DNA of 64,000 nt from Akebia trifoliata (lineage: Eukaryota > Streptophyta > Magnoliopsida > Ranunculales > Lardizabalaceae). Below, one piece after another: positions 55,981 to 64,000 of the stretch. The stretch is taken from the NCBI GenBank assembly GCA_017979445.1, contig JADQWC010000539.1, positions 1-64,000 of the forward strand. Direction: 5' to 3'. The notes beneath the pieces were generated by a model. That model searched no databases. It worked only from the letters and a program-made list of their open reading frames with translations, and was not told the DNA's origin. Both the position numbers and the translations under genes were made by a program. How positions within the stretch are numbered: position 1 is the first letter of the stretch; every line of letters starts with the position of its first letter.

Positions 55981-56740
55981 TCTTACTTTACCTACCCTGA
56001 GTGAAAGAGTAATGAAATTTTATTTTTTTTGAGTCCTACTCTACCTACTCGGGGTGAAAGAGTAATGAACTAATTTTTTTTAATGTTTTTTTTTGGAAGT
56101 TCTACTCTACTTATTCGAAGTGAAGGAGTCATGAACAAAGCTTTTTAGGAGTCCTACTCTACCTGCCCAGGGTGAAAGAGTAATGAACCAATTTTTTTTG
56201 GGAAGTTCTACTCTACTTGCCTAGGGTGAAAGAGCAATGAACTAATTTTTTTTTTTGGTAAGTTCTACTCTACCCGTTCGGGGTCAAAGAGTAATGAACT
56301 AATATTTTTTTTTTGGGAAGTTCTACTCTACCTACTCGGAGTGAAAGAGTAATGAACTAAGATTTTTGAGAGTCCTACTCTACTTGCCCAGGGTGAAAGA
56401 GTAATGAACCAAATTTTTTTGGGAAGTTCTACTCTACCTACTCGGGGTGAAAGAGTAATGAACTAATTTTTTTTTTGGGAAGTTCTACTCTACCTGCTCG
56501 GGGTGAAAGAGTAATGAACTAATTTTTTTTTTGGGAAGTTTTACTCTACCTGCTCGGGGTGAAAGAGTAATGAACTAATTTTTTTTTGGGAAGTTCTACT
56601 CTACTTGCTCGAGGTGAAAGAGTAATGAACTAATTTTTTTTTTGGAAGTCCTACTCTACCTACTCAGAGTGAAAGAGTAATGAACTATTTTTCTGGAAGT
56701 CCTACTCTACTTACTCGGGGTGAAAGAGTAATGAACTATC
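55981..56740 (-). repeat. 55-bp hairpin tandem array, about 14 copies
   Basis: Units spaced 51-67 bp (mostly 55-57) read TACTCTACC..GGT..AGAGTA then 'atgaactaatttttttt'. Outer arms TACTCT/AGAGTA; inner arms ACC/GGT vary with compensation (for example ACTT/AAGT near 56108-56122). This array is absent from element 4. Confidence 0.9.
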
Positions 56741-57120
56741 TGAGTAAAATCTGAGCAAAATCGGTGGTATCTAGCTGAGCATAATCCGAGAAAGCCCTCG
56801 GTGGCAACTGACTGACCATAATCCAAGTTAACCCTTGGCGGCAACTGAGCAAAATCCAAGATAACCCTAGGCGGCAACTTAGCAAAATCCAAGATAACCC
56901 TTGGCAGCAACTAAGCAAAATCCAAGTTAACCCTTGGCGGCAACTGAGCAAAGCAAAATCCAAGATAATCCTTGGCGGCAACTAAGCAAAATCTAAGATA
57001 ACCCTTGGTGGCAAGTACGCAAAATCTAACATAACCCTTGGCGGCAACTGAGCAAAATCCAAGTTAACCCTTGGCGGCATCTGAGCAAAATCCAAGATAA
57101 CCCTTGGCGGTAATTGCGCA
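56741..57120 (-). repeat. 33-bp hairpin tandem array, class 1
   Basis: Minus-strand units of the same kind as 40846-41215 with CCAAG/CTTGG arms; one CCGAG-type unit lies near 56780-56800. ORFs across it are artefacts. Confidence 0.85.
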
Positions 57121-58031
57121 AAACTGGTTGAGGAATGAATGAATTTTGGGAAAGAGAGAATGAATTTGGAGAAGAATGATTAAAATAAATCTGGATAAAA
57201 ATTAAAATGAATCTGGAGAATAACGATTGAATCGGGTAACGAATGAATAAGTCTAGAAGATAATGAATCTGGAAGAGAATGATCGAATCTAAGAATAAAT
57301 GGATCTGGAAAAGAATCTGGGAACAAAAGAATGTCATATCTCCTACTCTAGGTAAATAAGTTATTCTCTGGGCAAAAACCAAAATATGAGATCAGGAACG
57401 CTTTTGTTTGACCCTCAATGGTTTTATCAAAAAGTTTTATGAATTTAAAACTTGAGTTTTTATTTCTTTTGAACCTAAAGGGTTTTTCGAAAAATTGTTA
57501 TCAAGAGGGTAACCTTAAGTTTGGAGTTCCCATTATCTTTTAGGATTAACATTGCTAAAAAATAAAATGCCCCTAGTTTGACAATAAACATGGCATTGGA
57601 GATAATTGAATACATCATGCAAAAAAATGCCCCTAGTATATGGGAGAAACTACATATTTAGAGGAAAAAGAAAATGCCCCTTATATGAAGGTTTGAAATA
57701 TTGATTACCACAAATGCAATAAAGATCCAACTTTTAATTTTGATTAATTATATTGAAGATTTTGAGTCAGGCTCAAAGAAATTGGAACAAAATATTTTTT
57801 TCTGAAATTCATCATAGAATTTGTTCTTTCTCCCCGTCGGTTCGCTTAGGGACATGAAACTCTTCTTATCAATCATAGACGAGATACTGGTATCCACTGA
57901 GTCTATATTTGGTTCAAATTGGGTATTAAAACTTGATCATTCGGACTTATGATGTTTCGGCTCGGACCGCCTCTTCAGCTTCTCAACTCAACGAAGATTT
58001 TCTTTTATTTTTTGGTTGCTTTAAGTTTTGC
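57121..58031 (-). other. Element 6 3' non-coding region
   Basis: Collinear with 40050-40830 of element 4 inverted, including 'aatgcccctagtttgac' blocks. No gene. Confidence 0.6.
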
Positions 58032-58246
58032 TTAGATCGCCTTTTCAAGTTTTCAGTCTAGCGAGCATGCTCTAGCTTTTGCCTAGATCGCCTTTTTAGG
58101 TTTTCGATCTAGCGAGCTTACAATTTTTTCTCTTTTCTTTACTTTGATTGTTGCCAAGGTCGTCCTTTCAGATTTTTAACCTTGCGAGCTTGCCTTAATT
58201 TTTGCCTAAGTCGTCTTTTCCGGTCATTTCCGGATTTTCAACTTAG
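58032..58246 (-). ncRNA. Array of four covarying hairpins (element 6)
   Basis: Units at 58032-58061, 58083-58112, 58155-58184 and 58206-58246. In the element's sense (minus strand) the arms are CTAGACTG/CGATCTAA (decayed), CTAGATCG/CGATCTAG (8/8), CAAGGT/ACCTTG (6/6) and CTAAGTTG/CGACTTAG (8/8). The last unit has a longer internal loop. Same order of arm types as in element 4 (inverted). Confidence 0.65.
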
Positions 58247-58619
58247 TAGGCTTCATTTGTTTTTTCTTCCATTTTAAACTTCTGGAGTTACTGTCTGATC
58301 ATGCTTTGTTATTTTTCTTGACTTTTTCGTACAGTACTTAGGAGGACTTTTATGGGTAGGCTTAGGACTGGGCATAAAAAGAAAGGAATTTTGAGGCTAA
58401 AAAATCCAAATGCCCCTTATGTGGCTTGTCCTTTTAAATTGTTTTCTTTTTTCCTTGAATTTTCTTTCCCATTTTGGATGATATTTCTTTTTCTTTTGAA
58501 TTTTTTCTCTTTAAATGATATTTCTTTTTTCTTGTCGGGGAATCTATTTTTTTATTTTGATGTGGTCGGGCCTGAAGTAACTTCTCAGGTTGCTTATGTA
58601 CCCTAGAATTTTGGGATCA

Positions 58620-59900
58620 GACTAAGACATAGTTCGAATCTTCCCTCCCCTAGGTTAGGTAATCGGGTTGAGAAAGAAAAAGGCATAATTTTTATTTTTG
58701 AAAAGGTTGTAAAGGGGTTGAGAAAGGATATATTGAACTAGGTAATAGGAGAATTGATTCGGCCAAAGATGGCCTCCTTAAATGTAGTACTGCTTGATTT
58801 GGTCAAGGTTGGTTGGTTCTGGTAATTCGATTCCATCATGATCTTGAAGCCTGATAGCTTTTCCTGGTAATATTTCCTTGATGATGAACGGACCTCCCCA
58901 ATTTGGTTTGAACTTCCCTCTAGGGTCAAAGATAGGTACTCGATTCTCTTTGAAATCTGATAGTTTTCCAAAGTAGTGTTTCCTTGCTAATGGATGAATC
59001 TCTTCAATTAAGTTCAGACTTCCTCCTATGGCCGAGGAGGGGTGGTCAATTTTCTTCGAAGTCTGATGGTTAAATCCTTGACTTGTATGTGGTGAACTTT
59101 GACCTTCGTGCGGGTGACTTTTCTCTGATAAGTTTGCACGTGGTACAAAACTCTAAGTTGTTTTTTTTCAATCAAGTTTAGCTTTTCATACCTAATGATG
59201 AACCTAATCTGTTTCTAGCAATTAATTTTCCATCAAGACGTTGAGATATGAGACTTTCCTTTCACTGGTAAAACTATTTCTGTACCCTCATAGTGTGAAT
59301 GGTAGCTTCTCTGACGGATTGACACATTTTCACAATGGTTATTTTGAGACTATTATAAGTTGCTTGCTTCAACTGCTCTATTAATTTAAGGATGATAGGG
59401 AGATGATGCCAAATCTTGAACTTTAAACATAAAGTAATAATCTCAGCTTTTAAGTATGACCCATTATCAGAAATCAATTTTGCTTCAACCATTTCATTAG
59501 TCTGAGAATCTATTCTGGGAGCTCTACCATGTTGAGATGTTTAGCATTGATACATTTTGTAATGTTTTCTTTGATCTCATTGGTATTTCCATTTTATGGA
59601 GTGAGTATTTATTCCGTGTCGAAAAACACCCAAGCTTACATCCTAACATATCCTCATAGGATCATGCGAACCAGTCTTTTGAAATTTCTGAGTAAATTCA
59701 TTATCCACTCGTGTTCCTCTAGGGATAGGATGGTTTCTATTTGAATTTCTTAGGAATTTTTTGTTCTGAGGTCAATGACCTTTGCTTTCTCAATTAAAAG
59801 TTGAGCCTGACTCTTATCTTCTTGCTCAAGAAAGAAATTTATCCTTAATGCCAGATAAATAGTTAATTCGTTAATACGCTCGAGGTATTCAAAAATTTCC
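58620..59900 (-). pseudogene. Element 6 pol remnant: RT N-terminus joined to integrase
   Basis: On the minus strand LEEHEWIMNLLRNFKRLV (near 59680-59740) is RT N-terminus. By about 59480 it has passed to LISDNGSYLKAEIITLCLKFKIWHH of integrase (the 59274-59492 frame). The same pol interior is missing as in element 4. Many stops. Confidence 0.75.
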
Positions 59901-60999
59901 TTTTATTCAAATGGGGCAACAGACGTCGTTCTAGACTTGGCAAATGAACTTGACTCACAAAAAAGAGTAGACTCAATTTAAAGAAGACATGACCTTGATA
60001 GATTAATAAAAAAATTTGGACTCAAGCTAAACTACATAATTCATGAAAACTTGAGACAAGTACCCACAACGGGCTTCATTACAGACTATAGACTAGAGAT
60101 ATTGCTTACAACCGGTAGGACTGAGGTATTATGATCTTCAGGGAATAACTATGTAATTTTGAGAAATTCTGAGATCATTTCTGACTGTTGACATGATATT
60201 GAAGTTTATTCTAACTGACCAGATTTACAACCCTAGCTAGATGATGGACGATTGAGCTTAGGTACAATGATAATCCTGAAACCTAATCGAATGTGGATTA
60301 ATCAATTTTAGTGTTACGCCCTTAATAACATTTTAAATGAACCCCGAGATTTTATTGAATTCTATGCACCAATCCATTAAACAATTCATCCGTTCAATGA
60401 TTATTTAGAAGGAAAATAATTTTATTGCACTCTTGAAAATTATTGGAAAATATTGTTTTTATTATATAAAAATTTTCACAAATCTGATTATTTTTTGCAA
60501 GTCATTTTCTTTTTAGAAAAATACATTTTAGTAATTTTTCAAAGTCCATGTAAAAAAAAATATTTTCAAGGTTCATGCAAAAATATATCTTCGTAAATCA
60601 TTTTTCTTTCCTTCTCTTTTCTTTTAAAAAATATTTTTTTGTAAAACACTTTTCTTCTTGCTGTTTTATAATTTAAAAAAAGATTTGATTTCCATTTTGA
60701 TCTAAATGGCCTGGCCAATTATGATTGTTGGATCGAGATAGACTGGGTCATTATGAATTATTGCAAGAAATGGATTCTTTATTGGGTCGATGTACCCATT
60801 TTAATTTTCAAAAGTAAAATTTTTTATTTTTGAGGACAATCATACATTATGATCTCATACATCATTCACATACATTCATCAATAACAAGGTCTCATACAA
60901 ATAACAACACAGGAACATCCATGATAAGTTCAAGTCATGACCTATAGGGGATGTTTCTAGACTCTAAGCTTGCTACGTGCAATACATTTTCATCTGGCC
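59901..60999 (-). other. Element 6 leader, gag-lacking part
   Basis: Matches 37230-38260 of element 4 inverted, with A/T-rich short repeats around 60440-60660. No gag or ORF1 is seen between leader and pol remnant. Confidence 0.55.
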
Positions 61000-61700
61000 A
61001 CCCTTACTCAAGTACACCTATATACCTCTCGAGCGTACTCGATCAAATGGTACATGGTGACTTGGTTTGATATATCGTATAGGTGATAATCTAAAATTCC
61101 AACTCACTTCTCTGAAGTCAAAAATAGCTAATTTGGTCCCCTGTTGAGAGGTGGCGCACGATGCTGAGCAAGGGCCCACTTAAATACCTCTTGTCTAGAA
61201 TAGACGTAGTCTATCCCCCTCGTACAGTAGGGTACAACAGGGCAGGATCTTGCTTAGGCACTGGTTTTGACCATGAAGTGTAATTGATGTATTTGGATTA
61301 TCTTTGATATACCTATGGGTACGAGTCAAGAGTTGTAGCTTTCATAAATGGTTTGGCATCCCACGAGGGGACCGACCACGTACTAGTACTACGTTGGCAA
61401 AGGGGCATGTGACTGTGTGGCTTACAATAGGTCAAAGGCTCATGTCGCTCCAGCCTGGGTGCATCGATATACCTTTCAGAGTCACTTGATCAAACGGTAC
61501 TGATGCCCCAATTTTATATACCCTAAGGTACATGACTGGAGTTGTGGTTTTCATGAATAACATCACATCTCTGAAGAGACCGGACCACGCACTAGTGCCA
61601 TGTTGGCTATATGGGACATGCAAGCGTGCAAAACAATAAATATGCTAGTGGTGTGTGCAAAACAGGGTTGGGTGTGCCCGAGGCCTTTTCCAAACACATG
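61000..61700 (-). repeat. Diverged leader repeat, two copies
   Basis: Counterpart of 36430-37100 in element 4, inverted; contains the two 'actagta/actagtg ... cgtgg' copies. ORFs 61304-61489 and 61432-61623 lie in it without protein similarity. Confidence 0.65.
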
Positions 61701-62173
61701 GGTCCATGGGTCCAATTAAACCATCATAACATTGATACCACGTGAATATTAATCAAGGTAAATACCAATCCAATAACATCATTAAGATCACCAATAAGCA
61801 CATCAACTATATATCTAATTAAGATCAATGGCAAATCAATTAATGAGCATGACATAGAATAATTGATCAAACCCAAACATTGCAATAGGCATAATTTTTA
61901 TAATTTTTAAGGTCCAATGAATGATCACTTTTGAGTGATCCAAAATAAATCGAGATTCTAATAGATGTTACATTGATGATAAAATGATAATTATTGAGAT
62001 GAGGAGCGATGAACCCTTTTTTTTTTTAAACTATAAAAAAAAGAAGTTAGAAACACATCTCAAAAGAAAATCAAAGAGAAGATCATAGTGCCAAATGAGC
62101 TCGCTCTCAGGAACATTAACTGTGTTAACACTAGATAAATTTGGATTTTCTGTGAATTAAGAAAATACAATCT
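61701..62173 (-). other. Element 6 leader
   Basis: Collinear with 35930-36430 of element 4 inverted up to about 62040; then unique sequence. No gene. Confidence 0.5.
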
Positions 62174-62726
62174 GAACTTGCATCGATGATATCTAAGGCT
62201 CCCGATAACGAAATCGAGTGAATTCAGATTCTAAATTAATCTATTCGAGGGGATCTACATTTTATTAATAGGTGCCCAGACCTAATTTTGATTAAAATAT
62301 TCTGTAAAAACGTTTTAACATTGCTGTCCCAACCTTCATTCAGCAACAATTCCAGATTTACATATTGAACTTGCATCGATGATATCCAAGACTCCCGATA
62401 ACGAAATTGAGTGAATTCAGGTTTTAAATTAATCTACTCGATGGGATCTACGTTTTATTAGTAGGTGTCCAGATTTAATTCTGACTATAATATTCTGTAA
62501 AAACGTTTTAACATTGTTGTCCCAACTTTCATTGAGCAACAATTTCAGATTTACATATTGAACTTGCATCGATGATATCTAAGGCTCCTGATAATGAAAT
62601 CGAGTGAATTCAGATTCTAAATTAATCTAATCAATGGGATCTACGTTTTATTAATAGGTACCCAGACTTAATTCTCACTAGAATATTCTGTAAAAACGTT
62701 TTAACATTGCTGTCCCAACCTTCATC
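62174..62726 (-). repeat. 193-bp tandem repeat, 3 copies
   Basis: 'gaacttgcatcgatgatat' recurs at 62174, 62367 and 62560, exactly 193 bp apart; the last copy is partial. Copies are about 92-95% identical by eye. The array sits in the leader where element 4 has an unrelated 1.5-kb module. Confidence 0.95.
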
Positions 62727-62927
62727 ATTCCATCCTTTTCATATGTCAATTTGAATCTTTCATTATTTAGGGTTCATAAAAAGTGACCCTTAATTGGACA
62801 AAAATACAATATCAATCAAGCCACAAAAATAAATAAAATAAATAAAATAAATCGAATTAAATAAAAAAAACTAGGTCATTTTGGCAATGCTCCCATACTT
62901 GGGGTTTTTCAAGTCGGATCCTCAATA

Positions 62928-62946
62928 GTCCCTAGTGGAGTCGCCA
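62928..62946 (-). other. Element 6 primer-binding site
   Basis: Minus strand TGGCGACTCCACTAGGGAC, one change from element 4; one base from the LTR. Confidence 0.8.
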
Positions 62947-62947
62947 C

Positions 62948-64000
62948 TGAAAGCACCTTCGATCTGCGGGATGTGGGGATTCGCTTTTAACCTTTGAGGT
63001 TTGGGACTCGCCACCTAGTTATTACGATCTAGGAATCGAACTTGGACTCTAAACGGATAAAAACAACTAATCTACTTAAAAAATAACTGGGTTCGGGGAT
63101 AAAATTACGGGGTTGGAAGGCATTAGGCACCAACCTCGCCCGGCAAACGCTAGTCCCTACTAATTCCCAAATAAACTATATTGCTAACAAACCTAAGTAA
63201 TAATAATAAAAAAATAAGAAATATGTATACCTTTCCGAAAACAACGGTCATGTTCCCTCAGATCTAGTAGAATAGTTCTTCGTATAGTGCTCATTGCTTC
63301 ATTCTATCATCGGATTCGTTTTATATCTCCAAGGTAATATATCTCTTTCTTAGATCTAAATTCTTCAAATTTTTTTATGAATTTCTGGGTGTTTTTGAAG
63401 GATTTTGAGTGTTTTTTGATCTAAAATTGAGGTATAGATGTTAGGTAAGGAGTTAGGACTTCAAAATTAGGGTTTATGGGAGGTTAGGGAAGCTTTTTGA
63501 CCTACTTTTCTTAGGGTTTTTCTTTTGATACGAAAATAAGGTGTGGAGACTCCTATTTATAGATTTTTTTAAGTGTCTATTAGATAGAGTTAATGTTTAA
63601 TTATAATTCTTTTAGAGAGAATTATTGTTTAATTATAATTTTTTTAGAAAGAGTTATTATTTAGTTAGAATTTTATTAAATAGAGTTATTATTTAGTTAG
63701 AATTCTATTAAATAGAATTATTATTTAATTAGAACTCTATTAGGATTTTGACTTTTAGTGTCATTTGATTGACTTTAAGATTTTGACTTTAATCTTACTT
63801 GGTTGACTTTTTATATCTTGACTTTAGTCTTACTGGAATGACTTTAAGATCTTGACTTTAGTCTTACTTGATTGAATTTAATATTTTGTAGAACCCCCCT
63901 CTATTATATTTTTAATTCTTTGGACCCCCAAATGGAGGGCTCCTTGAATAAATATCTTAGCAACCATCAACAATTTTGCCTGAGAACCTAATTGATCGAT
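62948..64000 (-). repeat. Element 6 5' LTR (partial, runs off the window)
   Basis: Starts TGAAAGCACC in plus orientation; TATA near 63553-63562. About 1053 of roughly 1720 bp are visible. The U5 stem-loop near 63107-63140 has one mismatch. Confidence 0.9.

Larger units (their letters stand above)
53870..64000 (-). mobile_element. Element 6: non-autonomous Ogre-like element, 5' LTR cut by window end
   Basis: On the minus strand it has the same architecture as element 4: LTR, primer site, leader, decayed RT-integrase fusion, hairpin array, tandem arrays, polypurine tract, LTR. Left flank ATTTG (53865-53869); the partner lies outside. LTRs are about 90% identical by eye, so it is older than element 4. 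Confidence 0.9.

Noticed and set aside
1..64000. tRNA, rRNA, DNA transposon or intact host gene
   Set aside because: None seen; tRNA-like matches are primer-binding sites, and everything with protein similarity belongs to Gypsy polyproteins.

Overview
The window is plant nuclear DNA: AT-rich, with no recognisable intact host gene, and built almost entirely from nested LTR retrotransposons of the Ty3/Gypsy superfamily. The Ogre/Tat features (archaeal-type RNase H, an extra ORF upstream of gag, long LTRs, a primer-binding site TGGCGACTCCACTGGGGAC) and the Tekay/Del chromovirus features are both plant-specific. I cannot name the species.

Layout. The left edge (1-1697) holds pieces of old Ogre-type LTRs. 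From 1698 to 49762 lies a Tekay/Del-type element (element 1, + strand). Its 5' LTR is split into three segments and its gag into two by later insertions: a 24.7 kb Ogre-like element (element 2, - strand, 3058-27715), a solo LTR (28451-30191) and an 11.3 kb Ogre-like non-autonomous element (element 4, + strand, 32351-43674). Element 2 is itself interrupted by another solo LTR (4925-6623) and a deleted Ogre-like element (element 3, + strand, 13558-20154). Target-site duplications support most of these joins, and the uninterrupted 3' LTR of element 1 (47180-49762) supplies empty sites for two of them. To the right, a truncated Ogre/Tat-type element (element 5, - strand, 49763-53869) carries a second non-autonomous copy (element 6, - strand, 53870 to beyond 64000).

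Genes. All coding regions are decayed polyproteins. Element 2 retains ORF1, gag, protease, RT, both RNase H domains and integrase, with stops and frameshifts. Element 1 retains gag, protease, RT, RNase H, integrase and a chromodomain-like tail; 15 in-frame stops in its gag can all be explained by C-to-T change of Gln codons. Elements 3, 4 and 6 appear to share a large internal pol deletion that joins the RT N-terminus to integrase, so they look like one non-autonomous lineage copied by enzymes supplied in trans.

The most interesting signal is RNA-like structure in the non-coding parts. (a) A stem-loop near the 3' end of all four Ogre-type LTR families keeps its pairing while the stem sequence changes. 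(b) A short array of about 30-nt hairpins lies 3' of pol, with several compensatory changes including a transversion pair. (c) Hypervariable tandem arrays lie just upstream of the polypurine tract; the units differ from element to element, yet each contains a self-complementary core.
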